Source of the DNA: Sphagnum magellanicum
Taxonomy: Eukaryota > Streptophyta > Sphagnopsida > Sphagnales > Sphagnaceae
NCBI GenBank assembly: GCA_021904315.1
Contig: CM038920.1
Coordinates: forward strand, 5,270,001-5,334,000
DNA: 64,000 nt
Direction of reading: 5' to 3'
Shown: positions 22,791 to 34,550 of the stretch, piece after piece
Layout: each line of letters begins with the position of its first letter
How positions within the stretch are numbered: the first letter of the stretch is position 1
Notes under the pieces: model-generated
What the model saw: only the letters and a program-made list of their open reading frames with translations
Databases searched by the model: none
What the model was told of the DNA's origin: nothing
Translations under genes and position numbers: made by a program

Positions 22791-24159
22791 AATGAAGTCA
22801 AAATTGTAATTACACTCGCATGTCATAAAAAATCCTTTGTTGTTTTATGGATATGGGAATTAACACCTTGGGTTAAAAAGTAGTGATCACAAAGGCTTTT
22901 GAAAGAGTTTCCTTAAATAATCAATTAACCTCATTCTAATCTCAAACTAATTACTCTACAAATTTGATTATTCAGCTTTCTATTTGATTTTAGAACTTTT
23001 TCAATTTTTTGAATTGCAATACATGCATACATCATGGAAATCCTTCATTGTGTGTTGAGTCAAATTGCACTATCTAACCAAAACTCTTAAATCCTACATG
23101 AAACAATTAAAAACTATATTAATTTATTATGAAAAAATGGTTTCCAAGATACATTTAATTTTATAAACACCTAAGCCAAAAATTCCAAAAAAAAATCATA
23201 AATTCAAAAAAACAACCTTTGTGTGGTTACAATCCCAAAATTGATTTCACATTTTGGCAAAAACTTTGTACCAAAAGAAAAAAAATTGTACCTAGTGCCA
23301 ATTTATGAACTATAAAAATTTAGGCTATGTATAGTATCATTAATTTAAACTTAAGTAAATATGTTATCATAATTAATCTATGTATATTAGCTTAGGTATA
23401 TTAAATGTAATAGCATAAATATACTAATTGAAGCTACCTATCATTCTGCCAAAATGTGGCATCCACATGACTAAAGCAATTTGCAACCATTGTTTAAACC
23501 TAATCATATAATCATATTTACCATGTGACAACCATTTTAACAACTACATTCATGGTTTCAATTAAATGATTGTAATCATTTTGTCAAAATTACTTAAGTG
23601 ATTACATAATTTACTACATATGAACAATTTTTTTAAAATTCAAAAACATGAAGGGGCCTTTAATTTAACCCTCTAAGATGAAATAAATTAGTTTAACTTA
23701 GTGTAGCCAAAACAATTTAATTGAATATTATGTGGCCTAAATAAACTTGGGCTTTGCAATCCCAATGATGATCACCCTTTCCTCCTTTTCTTATGTTTTC
23801 ATATGATTTTGAATAGTTCATCATTATTAGTGTCGATTTCAAAAAACAAAAAAAACAGAATTTACATAAATATCATGAAAAAGGCACATGTTAATTTGTA
23901 TTTTCATCATGTATCCATGTTGGTGGTAAGGGGAAAAGAGTGAGGTAGGTATTAGTTTTGGTTATTGATGGTGGAAAAAGGGAAAATTTTGGAAACATGG
24001 AATCAACATTTGAATGATGAAACATTAAGGTCCTATTTGTGTCCAATTTAAATTGATTTCAATTATAGTTATCACTATAGAATAAAAAATATGAATTCTA
24101 GGTTTTGCCAAGGCTAAGTTTAACAATAGTGTAAATTATGTTAGATTAACCATGATGAA
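22791..24159. other. AT-rich non-coding DNA between inverted minisatellite blocks
   Basis: No ORF of note and no recognised motif. It sits between the short inverted block at 21.9 kb and the long array from 24.16 kb. Confidence 0.5.
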
Positions 24160-26590
24160 ATATAAGTTTTGCTAATAAGTGGACATTTAGTTAGAAGGAA
24201 TAAAAATATAGCTAAAAATGTAAAGGTTTTGTCAAAACATATGGTTTAGCCATGAAATAGAAAGTTTTTACTAAGAAATAAAGGTTTATCTATGACAAAA
24301 TAACCATTTTGTAAAGAAGTAAAGATTAAAAAATTGCAAAAGCTTCAACAAAGGTAGAGGTGTACCCATGAAATAAAGAGGTTTTGCAAGGAGATGGAGG
24401 CTTAGTTAAAAACTAAAGAGGTTTTGCGAAGAGGTAAAGGTTTTGCCAATAGTTAGAAGTTTAATTAGGAATATATAAGCTTTGTGAAGAAGTAAAGGTT
24501 TAGCCAAGAAGTAAAAAGGCTTTGTAAACTAAAGGTTTGATTAAAAAGTGAAGGTTGAGCCATGAAGTGAAAAGGTTTTGCCAAGTGATAGAAATTTAAC
24601 CATGAAGTCACAATTGTCAAAAATGATGTCACGCACTAAAATTACGTCCATTCATCGTAACATGTTTAGAGAGAATTACACATTCAAATGTCGACCATTT
24701 CTTTTGGTGACTAAAATTTTTTGGTCAAATTAATTTTAGTAACAAAAAACAATTGAAAATTTTTAGTCACACAAATTTCATATCACTAAATAAAACAATT
24801 AAAAATTGTCAATCGCCAACTTTCGGTCAATAAATTGAGTTTGCCTAATTTTTTTGGATCTGCTTGAAAACTTTTAATTATCTAATTGATAGTGGCCATT
24901 AATCCAACGATTGAAAAAAATAAAATTATTGCCAACAAAACATTTTTATTGAAAAAACTTGACAAAATTTGTCACCAATATTTGGTCGCTTTCAATTGCC
25001 ATTCTAGTTGGCTTTGGTTGCCAAACTTGGTGATCAAAAATCTGGGCACCCAATTTTTCGAGCAATGCCTAAAAAATTTCAATCACCTTCCAAAGATTTT
25101 TAACCATTTGATGGACCATGGTTTAATCTCCACCATTGATCTAGTAATTGAATTTTATTTTTTTGCCCAAAAACATTTTGGTCATTATTAAAAAAAATCA
25201 GTTGCCACAAAAATTATTTTTAGTTGTCATAAAAGTGTGGCAACCAAAAGTTTTTTGAATTACAACTTGCCACATGGTTTAGGTTGATCAAATGATACGA
25301 TTGTAAATCACCCATAATTATATATTGGGTAGCCCATTTTGACTTAGGTTGACCCTATATTGATGTGACACTGGGTTGCGCTTGCATGCAAATTCGTTCA
25401 TTGCATCATGATGGATGCATGGATGCATGGATGCAATGACAACCCTACATGAAATAAATAAATTTTGCTAAGAAATAAAGGCATAATTGTGAAGTAGAAA
25501 GGTTATATCAAGAGGTTAAATTTTAGCAATGAAGAAAATAAGTTTTGTTAAGAGGTAGGATTCTAGTTAAGAATATACCAAGGTTTTGCCAATAGGTAGA
25601 ACTTTAACAATGAATTAAAAATGTGTTGCCACAAAATAAAAGTTTAGCCATGAAATAAAGAAAGTTTGCTAAAAAATAAAGTCTTAGTTGCACAAATAGA
25701 AAGTTTTTGCCAAAAGGTAAAAGTTTAGCCAAAAATTTGAGAAGGTTTGCCAAGAAATAGTGGTTTACTTCAGAACTAAAAAGGTTCTGTTGAAACAAGT
25801 TTAGATAAGAAGTTGAAAGGTTTTGCAAAAATGTGAAGGTTTAGCCAATAAGTAAAGAGATTTTGTGAATGGCTACAAAGTTAGCCAAAAAAACATTAAG
25901 GTCTTGCCAAAAATTAAAATTTTTCCCATGGAGTATAAAGGTTTTGCCAAGAAGTAAAGGTTTATCCATGAAATCAAAAGGTTTTGCCAAAAAATAAAAG
26001 TTGATCTATGAAGGAGAAAGGTTTTGCCATGAAACATAAAGGTTTTGTCAAGAGGTAAATGTAGTTTAGTCATGAAGTAGAAAGGTTTTGCTAAGAAGGA
26101 GAAGTTTAGCCATGAAGTAGAAAGGTGTTATCAAAAGGTAGAGATTTAGCCATGAAGGAGAAAGGTTTTGCCCAGACGTAAAGGTTTAGCCATGAAATAG
26201 AAAGGTTTTGACAAAAGGTAGAGGTTTAGCCATGAATTTGAAAGGTTGCCAAGAAATAGAAGTTTAACCGTGAAGATATAAAAGTGTTGCCTAAAGGTGG
26301 AAGTTTAGCCATGATGTAAAAAGGTTTTGCCAAGAAGTAAATGTTTAGCCATGAAAGAAAGAAGTTTTTGCCAATAGATAATGGTTTAGTGAAGGAATAG
26401 AAAGGTTTTACCAAGAAGTAAAGGTTTAGCCAAAAATTGGAGAGATTTTGCCAATAGATGAAGGTTTAGTCAAGAAATGAAAAGGTTTCAATGTGAAAAG
26501 GTAAAAGTTTTGCTAAGAGATAAAGATTTAGCCATGAAGTATAGAAGTTTTCTTGAAAAGATAAAGGTTTAACTAAAACAAAATATAATG
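24160..26590. repeat. Long degenerate minisatellite, two alternating ~18-20 bp half-units
   Basis: Half-units AAGGTTTTGCCAAGAAGT and AAAGGTTTAGCCATGAAG alternate through most of the interval, giving a compound period near 38 bp. 24600-25440 interrupts the array with different AT-rich sequence that has GGTCACTAAAA-like and GGCAACC phrases. Minus-strand open frames over the array (e.g. 26414-26226) are simple translations of the repeat and are not genes. Confidence 0.88.
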
Positions 26591-26809
26591 TAAGAAGGTA
26601 AAAATAGTAGGGGGATAAACATGTGAAGTATAATTTATATGGAGTTGGGGTTCATTTGATTTGAGGGTGAAAAACCAAGAACCGGGGTAGGTAGTGTGTT
26701 CCCAGGTGCTAACTCTCCCAGTCTAAGTCATGGGCTCTTTTTTAAGTGGACTAAGCTACAAAGGCTATTTTCTAGGCTACCTATATATTTTCTTCCTTGC
26801 ATTAGCTTT

Positions 26810-27620
26810 AAATTAAGGTGATTTTTTCCTCTAGGTTGTCTAGGCTTTTTTATAGGATGTTTAGGCTCTTTCCTAGATTGCCTAATTCTTTTTATAAATT
26901 ACCTGAATTGGCTCTTAGCACGATGCTAAGGCTTTTTCCTAGGTTGCTTAAATTTTTTGACGTGTTTTTTCTTCAACACCCTAGGGTGCCTAGAATTTAT
27001 CATAAACTATTTAGGATATTTCATAAGTTGCATGGGTTCTTTGGTACGTTGGTTGCCCATGCTTTTTCATAAGCATCTTGAGGTTTTTCTTTAATTTGCT
27101 TAGGCTTTTTCATAGGCATCTTGGGGTTTTTCCTAAATTGTCCATGTTTTTTCATAGGCACTTTGGGCTTTTTTCCTAAGTTGCTCAAGCTTTTTAACAT
27201 GTTATTTGAGTTTTTTCCTAGCTACTAAGGCTTTTTCCCAAGGTGCTTTGGGCTTTTTCCTAAGGTGATTAAGGTTTTTTATAGGTTACCTTGGTTTTTT
27301 CCCATGTTGCCTAGGCATTTTCATAGGTTACTTGGGCTCTTTCCTAGGGTGCCTAGGCTTTTTCAAAGGTTATTTAACTTTTTCCATAGGTTGTCTAGGT
27401 TTTTTCCTAAAATGCTTAGGTTTTTTTTTAACATATCTAGACTTTTTCATAGGTTGTTTGAGTTTTTTCCTAAGGTACTTACCTTATTTTAGACCTTTTT
27501 CATAGGATGCATGGGTTTTTTAATTAGTTGAGTAGGCTTACACTAAGGTTCCTAGGGTTTTTCATAGGCTTCATGGGTATTTTCTTAGGCCTTTGTCTAA
27601 ACGTTTTCATAGGTTGCTAA
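26810..27620. repeat. Minisatellite, AGGCTTTTTCATAGGTTG units
   Basis: Units of about 22-30 bp alternate TTTTTCCTAGG and TTTTTCATAGG joined by TTGCTTAGG or TTGCCTAGG. The plus-strand frames spell repetitive Phe/Arg/Leu peptides, a repeat artefact. Confidence 0.88.
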
Positions 27621-27689
27621 TTGGTGAATTCCTAGGGCACATTTTGCTATCAAGAGGCTAGGGTTCTTTCCCCTTAGGTTATGTATAGG

Positions 27690-28370
27690 CTTCCCATCTA
27701 GCAAAGACCTTTGAACATAGCATGACCCTTTTGCTTATTGAGGCATTGGGCTTTCTTAACATATGTAGCTGGTTTAGGCCTCTTGAGCATGGGCTTGGGT
27801 TTTTTGAGCTAGATATGAGCTTGTGTAGGTTTTTATGGTAAGGCCTAGTCTTCTTGGACGTAGGGTCAAGATGATTCCTCCCTCCTTGGCATGGGCTTGA
27901 GCTTCTTGGATAGGGAATGGACTTGTCTAAGTCTTTTTGGTGAGGTTTCATGCTTTTTAAACATAGGGTCAAAGCAATTGAGGCTTCTTAAGTGTGGGCT
28001 TGGGCTTCTTTAATTGAGGAGGGGTTTGTCCAAGTCTTTTGATGAGATCTGAATCTTCTTGAACATTGGCCTAGGCTTTTTAAACATAGACCTGGACATT
28101 GTCCCCAAGCTCTTGGATAGGAGGATGGGCAACCATGAATCTCTTGAGCTCAAGAGGCTCATTGCTTCTTGGTAAGAGGCTATATCAATTCTAGCACTTT
28201 ACACTTGGGCTAGAACTTTCTAAACATATGCATCAAGGTGACCCAAGCCTCTTGGGTATGGGCTTAAGCTTCTTGAACATTAACATGGGCTATTCCAGGA
28301 CCAAAATCATAGCCTTATTCTAATAGTAAGCACAGCCTTCTTGGACAAGGGCTTAGGCTCCTTGAGCACA
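27690..28370. repeat. Minisatellite, CTTCTTGGACATGGGCTT units
   Basis: Phrases such as GGGCTTGGGCTTCTT, TCTTGAGCATGGGCTTG and TTTTTAAACATAGGGTCAA recur at about 30-60 bp intervals. It is less AT-rich than the neighbouring array and directly follows it. Confidence 0.8.
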
Positions 28371-28489
28371 TGCCATTTTCAACACACTACCGAGTTAGGC
28401 CAAAGCTTTATAGTTAGATGAAAAACCCCAATATGGATGAAGACGTATGAAATATATTTTAAGAAATACATAAATAAAATATATAAAAT

Positions 28490-28640
28490 TGTGAACAACC
28501 CAAGGCCAAATATGCATAATTTTTTTGACCTAGGGCGAAATATGCATGGAACTTTAAAACCCAAGGTCAATATTTGTGAACTTTAAGACCAAGGGCAAGT
28601 ATTGCATGAGTTGTTAGACCCTGGGTTGGTTGGGGTGGCT
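28490..28640. repeat. Short tandem repeat, GACCNAGGGCNAAAT units
   Basis: About five imperfect units, spaced roughly 35 bp, share ACCCAAGGCCAAATATGC-like text followed by an ACTTTAA or GAGTTGTTAG tail. Confidence 0.75.
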
Positions 28641-30594
28641 GAAAAACCGTTATAGAACAACACGTTTGACATCACCTAGCATATTTTATGTGTGCTCCTA
28701 AGATTTTTGGGATTCCAAATACTTAGATGAGATATTCCATTTTGATTGGATGAAAATCATGGGTCAAGGCTGGCTACAAGCATGACCTGTTTTCTATTCC
28801 ACACATGACACAAACTGAGTTTCAAATGTAGTTGTGTTGTGTCTTTTGGGTTGGCCCAGATGTCCTCTCAACCTAGCAATTCCATTCTGTTGAAAAAAAC
28901 TCTTTGAGTTTCTTTTGGGGGTGGAGGGAGAAGGTGGAGGTGCCTGATGATATAAGAAGTCGGTATAGCGATATTGGAAGTCCGGGCCAAATTAAGGAAA
29001 TGCTTAAAAAAACAGGCTGAAAAGGGCATGAATTGTTTGAAGTCAGTTCTTCCCATTTGACATCAACTTATCTCTTCAATGATTTTGAGCTTTGTCCCAA
29101 TGAATTTGTGAAACACAAATCAGTCATGTTTTTTTCAATTAGTTTTAAAATATGGATACAACTTTGCAGATGCTAAATTCATCCTCTTGGGTAATGAACA
29201 AACCCAAAAACAATCCTATGCACTCAATGTTAGCAATAACTCCCCTGTATCTCATATCAAAGAATGGAAGTTAGAAGACCTATCGCTAGCCTTTATCCCT
29301 ACATCAATTTTGTTGGCTCTCTTGATAGAGAAGAGATTATGCATTGATGTAAGATTATCAACCATCGCATTCAAGTATTAGTATAACTGTCTCAAATGAG
29401 ATGCTCATATGCATTGTGGCCATTCAAGTAATTGGTAAAGGGTTTCCTTTGCATCAAGTTGGGTTGGATTGGGGTGCGCAGCAATATGGTTCATACTAGC
29501 GCTTCAACTACATAGGCATTATGACCTAGACTATAGGGGGTATGAGTTAGACTCTACATACACTATGGCCTTAACTATAAACCATCTACAAATTAGAATG
29601 AGATATACCAACCTTATGTGCACATTATTGTATGATTAAGACTATCTATGGGGGGAGGACTATGACTACATATTGTTGGATTGTATACCTACTATGTAGT
29701 CTAAGCTGTTGTGAAGTTTAATTGACTGCAAAAACATGTATGGTTTTTTATAGTGTAGTTGCAGGGTTGCCTTACAACATATTATGCCAGTGGGCATTTT
29801 GAAAAACATAATACCCACCAACATTTTTTTCCTTTTTCTTTAAAAACTCAAAGCAGATCTTATGCCATGTTTAAGCCCTTGGGGATGGGCTTTGGAGTAA
29901 CCCGATGTGCACTCAGCTCTGTCTCAAGGGCTGCTTATCCCATGGAGCCCACCCCCATTGGGGCTTTACCCTACACAAAATATTCCATTTGGAGCAGTGA
30001 TAAGAAAATACAAGGCGTGTGCCCTGTGAACAAGATACAAGCATGGGGGTGTTTCACCTATATATGAATGACTCCAATATGAAGTGATTTTGAACATTGA
30101 CATGCACCACAAGGATAAAGTGCACATTAAGAATTTCATAATATCTTTTGGCTGGTTCCAATTAGATTTTTTTCAGCTTGTGAGGAAATATCGTTTGGCC
30201 CAGCCAACCTCAATCTATCGCTAACACAGTTGGTTGGTTATACAATTTATTTTTATGTAGGCATAATATGGGTATCCTTGCCCATGGGCATCTACATAGT
30301 GGTGGCTTCTCAAACCACACAATCTAGCATATGTATCCTTGGGCTTTTAAGCTTCCCACTAGCTAAATAAGCTCCAAACCAAAACTTTTGTACTCTAAAC
30401 AATATAAACTAATTATGATTTTCATATCATTGTTATGGAGAATGACAAATTATTCCCAAAAAATTCATTGTATATTTTAAGGTAGGAAAAGTTGAGTTTT
30501 TAAGTGAGATCTCCAAACTCAGATTGCCAGATTGGGGCTCTTGTATGTAAAGAGAAATTGCATATAACCCATGAGAAGAAAAAGTAAACATTCT
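28641..30594. other. Intergenic region downstream of the PR-10 gene
   Basis: No gene recognised. Short open frames at 29187-29381 and 29759-30067 lack motifs. A small hairpin (GTGGGCATT...AATACCCAC) lies near 29788-29817 and shares vocabulary with the fold-back element at 9.8 kb. Confidence 0.5.
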
Positions 30595-32039
30595 TTAAGC
30601 ATAGGCCTCTGGGCTGGCCTTCAATTCGGCACCAATCACTTTGCACACTTGGATATACATCTGCTTGTGACTTTGGGGAGGGCCTGCGTTACCAGCTGCG
30701 ATGTATGTGACTGTCCAAACTGCATCGGTGCTGCCCTCAACAGCTCCAGGGCCAACCACTTTGATGGTCTTGAGATAAGGATAACGGGGATCACCTTTCA
30801 ACAACGATACACCCATAGTCTTGGTTGCATCGTCAGAGAAGTCCAACCGCTCCCACACTTCTCCAGCCATTGGGACAGCTGCACAGAGTCATATCATACA
30901 AAAGGAAAACAACTGCTGTGAAAGTTGCGTGTTCACCTACGAGGACCAACCATTTCTATGAATATAGTGTAAATCATATATTTAATTATCAAGAATTCAA
31001 GGAAAAAACTAAATGGGTAATGCAAGAACCAATAGTATTTGGTTCGTTTATTTCTTAAGAAAATTCTGAGCAAAATATTTTGTTTGGAAAAACACTTGGA
31101 CATGAAATTTAGGTTTGATGTAAAAGGAAAGCGAATCAAAGGCAATTTTCCATACCAGGGCCAAACTTGACGATGCGGATGCCACCAGGTTTACCGTAGT
31201 ATTGTCCTGAGATGTTTGTAGCAGATTCAAAGACATCAGGCAAGTACTTGGGCACGATGTTGTCCAAGTTGTGGACAGCCTTCCATACAGCATCCGGGGA
31301 TGCATCCATAGTTTCGGTGTGGGTCAAAGTCTGTCTTGACTTAACTGCCTTCTCCAAAGTCTTCAACACCTTAACAACTCCCTCCTTCATGTGTTCAGGA
31401 GCGGGTGCATCTCCAACTGGTTCATACGTGCACGTCCAGGTTACCTCAGTGGAAGATTTGCCACTGGCGACACACTTTATCACACTGGTAACATTGTTAT
31501 AGCGAGGATCACCTCCGATAATTGTGAACCCGCTAGACTTGCTCTCCTCATCAAAAAAGTCCAAACGCTCTTTCCATTCACCAGCATGTGGGACAGCTAT
31601 ACAAGAATCCAACCAAACATTCAAAACAAATGAATAACTGATTGTACATCCAGTGGTGAATCCTCAAAATCAAGTGGAAAACCTCCAAAGCATATTACAA
31701 ACCAAAAAGAATTCTACCAAAACAAAAAACAAAATGACTCTAGGAAGATCTTGTATTTGGGTCGAGAGTCAAGAGTGGGTTGGAGTTAAGGGTTTAGTAA
31801 CACCAAATTACGCAATTCTAAACCAGAGGATACTTAGGTATGTAGATTGTAATACCGGGGCCTGGTTTGACGAGGCGAATGCTGCCTGGCTCGCCAGGAA
31901 ACCCTTCAACGAAGGTGCTCTTGGTGAAGTACTCAGGCTCCAAGGCAGGGAGGATTTCATCCAGTTGTTTGCTAACCTCCCAAATGTCATCAGCTGAGAC
32001 CTCGAGTACCACAGTGTGAGAAAGAGTGTGCTGAACCAT
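30595..32039 (-). CDS. Two-domain Bet v 1/PR-10/major latex-like protein, complete, 3 exons
   Basis: Exons in transcript order are 32039-31856, 31596-31156 and 30878-30595. All are GT-AG with phase 1 introns, giving 302 aa. Residues 1 to about 152 form one Bet v 1 domain and about 155-302 a second. Each domain has a glycine-rich loop before the intron (EPGSIRLVKPGPG; GKPGGIRIVKFGPG), then AVPxAGE, RLDF, a GDPRY segment, TWT.TY or VWTVTY, and a C-terminal helix (VVKVLKTLEKAVK; YIQVCKVIGAEL). Both introns fall at the conserved PR-10 intron site, so the middle exon holds the second half of domain 1 and the first half of domain 2. Bet v 1 proteins bind hydrophobic ligands in a cytosolic cavity and some are enzymes (norcoclaurine synthase). 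Ligand and role here are unknown. The first in-context ATG is 32039; a Met 15 bases upstream is preceded by an intron-like TTTCAG, so a 5' UTR intron is possible. Confidence 0.94.
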
Positions 32040-32177
32040 GTTTGCTGAAATCACAAAAACAAAAAGTTCTGGAGCAAAAATTTATAGAGTTGTGAGCTCA
32101 AGAAACAGAGACGGAAAACCAAGAAGTTGATCAATACCAACTATCTACCGGATTCTCACTTTTCTGAGAGGAAGAGC

Positions 32178-32178
<1 letters not shown>

Positions 32179-32220
<42 letters not shown>

Positions 32221-32224
32221 TATA
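32179..32224. repeat. (GT)n(GA)n microsatellite in the PR-10 5' region
   Basis: A compound dinucleotide run lies 140-185 bp upstream of the ATG. On the transcribed strand it is a CT/AC-rich tract, common in plant 5' UTRs. Confidence 0.95.
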
Positions 32225-32510
32225 TCGTTGAGTGCGAGACACAAGCTCGATGCAAACTTGAGTGAGAAATATGGAAGAGGGAGAGCTCTTTAAATAATTT
32301 GTGGAGTTCCATAAGGGAATTGGGATAGAACTCGCAACTGGACTCCAGTGCTTGAAAGTCAGCATGGTGACTTCAGAAGTTCAAAGTTGAATTCTTTCAA
32401 GTCTGGGTCACTTACGTTGAAATATGTTTTCTTTGGAAGTCAGCTGAGAGAATGAAGGGGAAGAAACAATTTCAGGTCAGCCAAGACTGTGTGCCCAAAT
32501 CACGGACCCG

Positions 32511-32830
32511 GCCATCAGCCCAAGCCAAAAATGGCGATGAAAAGTTTTGGAAATAGAAATTTCATGCAGCTAATGGGAAGGCTCAGCATGCACTCGTGAT
32601 GATGGGCCCTGGTTTTTTCTTTCTGGGGGGCGCGGGGGGAGTTGTTTTTCAGTTTTTTATTCTTGTTCAATCTCCCCTCCTGCCATTAGCCTAGGCCAAA
32701 ATGGTGACCAACAGTTTTGGAAACCAAAAATACATGCAACCAGTGGGTAGGCTGAAGCATGCACTCAAGGTGCCTTGATTTTTATTTATTTTTAAGTTTT
32801 GGGTTGTGGGGGAGTGTGGGCAGGATTTTT
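32511..32830. repeat. ~171-bp tandem duplication upstream of PR-10
   Basis: Copies start at 32511 and 32682. Both run from GCCAT(C/T)AGCC through CCAAAAATGG, AGTTTTGGAAA, CATGCA and GCATGCACTC to a TTTTT/GGGGG-rich tail. It lies 470-790 bp upstream of the PR-10 start codon. Confidence 0.85.
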
Positions 32831-33118
32831 TTCATTTTTCCTTTGTTCCCAATATGTTCCCTAAGTCCCCAATGTGTTCCCCAAGGGTGTTACCAATAGC
32901 ACCTTGCTTTAATCTCATATGTTTTGCCCAATGTCATCCCCTTCTCACCAAAGGAGGAGGCACTCCATCTTTTAATAGAATCTTCTATTTTGGGGGAGCT
33001 TCCACAGAGCCAACTTTTGTTTGCAATGGGCCAATCAAAATAACTCATTGCAAAAAAAAAAGTTGGACTTATGAAGCACCCCCAGCTGATTAATATCAAT
33101 CACACTAAACGGTGGATC

Positions 33119-33158
33119 TCTGGGGGTGGTTGCTAGGTGACCAGTGCAACCCCCCCAG
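33119..33158. repeat. GC-rich hairpin
   Basis: CTGGGGGTGGTTGC at 33119-33132 pairs with GCAACCCCCCCAG at 33146-33158 with a 13-nt loop and one bulge. Confidence 0.8.
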
Positions 33159-33394
33159 AACCATCCAGAAAAGACCAAGTACAACAACAAGCAGGTCACA
33201 GAGCACAAGGCTTTCTTATTTTGAGCATGGGGTTCTTTATTCCAAGCACGCGCTATGGACTCTGTGGAAGTAAGGCATGTTTACAAAAACTCAAATACAA
33301 GAATATTCAAGTGCTTTCACACACAATTTTAAGCTCAAATTTCAAGTTTTTGATTCCAAGTGTGTTTGGAAACAAAAACCCCTTTGCTCCAAAT

Positions 33395-33560
33395 CAAAAG
33401 TCCCATGCTGGGAATCCAAAATTCACCCACATCCAAATAAAAAACCTTGTGCCTGGAATTTTTAAAAAATCCATGCTTAGAATCAAAAATCACCTACACC
33501 CAAATAAAAAACCTTATGCCAGAGTAAAAAAGCCCATGCTCAGAATCAAAAAACCCATGT
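33395..33560. repeat. Short direct repeats (CCCATGCT/AATCAAAAA/CCAAATAAAAAACC)
   Basis: Phrases CATGCTNNGAATC and CCAAATAAAAAACCTT recur two to four times. The open frame across them (33137-33640, +) reflects the repeat and has no protein motif. Confidence 0.7.
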
Positions 33561-33737
33561 TAGTGGTTTTGGGGAGGGGGAAAAAACTTACTGGTACTAA
33601 TGGAATATTCCTTGAGGAAAGCCATATGGCAAAACTATAACCCTTTTGGTATTCCATACATGTCCCCTGGTCTCTCCTAGCCTTTGGCCTAGTACGCCAC
33701 AGGCATGTGGTCTTCAAGTCCTTTGCAATTTTCAGAC

Positions 33738-34550
33738 TGGTGATCATTTTAGGATGTTTGTGTTGTGAAGAAAAAAATGAAAATGGAGGGTGAATCACTA
33801 CATTTGGCTGAGAAAAAAAGACAAAACCATGCCTCTATCTCTTCTTCTTCTTCTAGGAGATTGTACTGTTTTCTTGTCAGGTGTGAAATAAAGGTGAAGT
33901 ATATGATGTCCATCACTTGCTTTCAACTTTGTTTTGCTCTTTTGGGCCCTGCCCCCACCGGGACAGGGACTATCAAATTGGATCCAACTTTTGGAAGTTT
34001 TACCTTATTAGAATCGATTTCACATTAAGTAAACTGGTTTCTTTGGTGAAAATGTTTAGATTGTTTAGATTGGAACGGAGTTTTTTGGGTGTTCAGAGTG
34101 TGAACACACTAAGTAGATGTACAACATCTTATCTATTGGCGGGGCCAGCATGTTTGTGATGACTTGTTTTGTTTGCTCCTGTCTCATCCATTGACTCATG
34201 TTTGGTTTTGTCATATCACGTCACAAAGTCGTTCTCACATGATACATATGCACCTTCTCACCAGATTTGTTGAAATGTCTCTTTTATTAGCCTCTGAGAA
34301 ACGTCTGTATATATTATCATCTATCACCTTGGCAGAAGCTTAAAGAGGGGGACAAAATGTCCAATAAAAACCAATGGCCAAAACCATCACACCGCAGACA
34401 AAATGGAAGATTTTGATAAGCTTTCATCCTGTCATGACCTAAACAAATTTGGGATGTACATTGATCAAAGTGTACATAGTTGCCTTATTAACTATTTGCA
34501 AAATTAAATCTCGCGCATGCAGTATAAAACACAATGGACATTGTGTTTGA
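33738..34550. repeat. Dispersed repeat, copy B, with ~220-bp insertion
   Basis: It matches copy A (20500-21050) on both sides of an interruption at about 33942-34161. The insertion begins GGGCCCTGCCCCCACC and ends near GGCGGGGCCAGC, giving a rough inverted terminal similarity. The right end of the repeat is a perfect 10-bp palindrome, AAACACAATG/CATTGTGTTT, at 34527-34548. Confidence 0.85.

Noticed and set aside
25604-26414. Minus-strand open frames of 60-75 codons with Phe/Leu-rich periodic peptides
   Set aside because: They are direct translations of the GGTTTTGCC/GGTTTAGCC minisatellite.
26818-27492. Plus-strand open frames with repeated FFxRLxRLF peptides
   Set aside because: Produced by the AGGCTTTTTCATAGG tandem repeat; no start context or domain.
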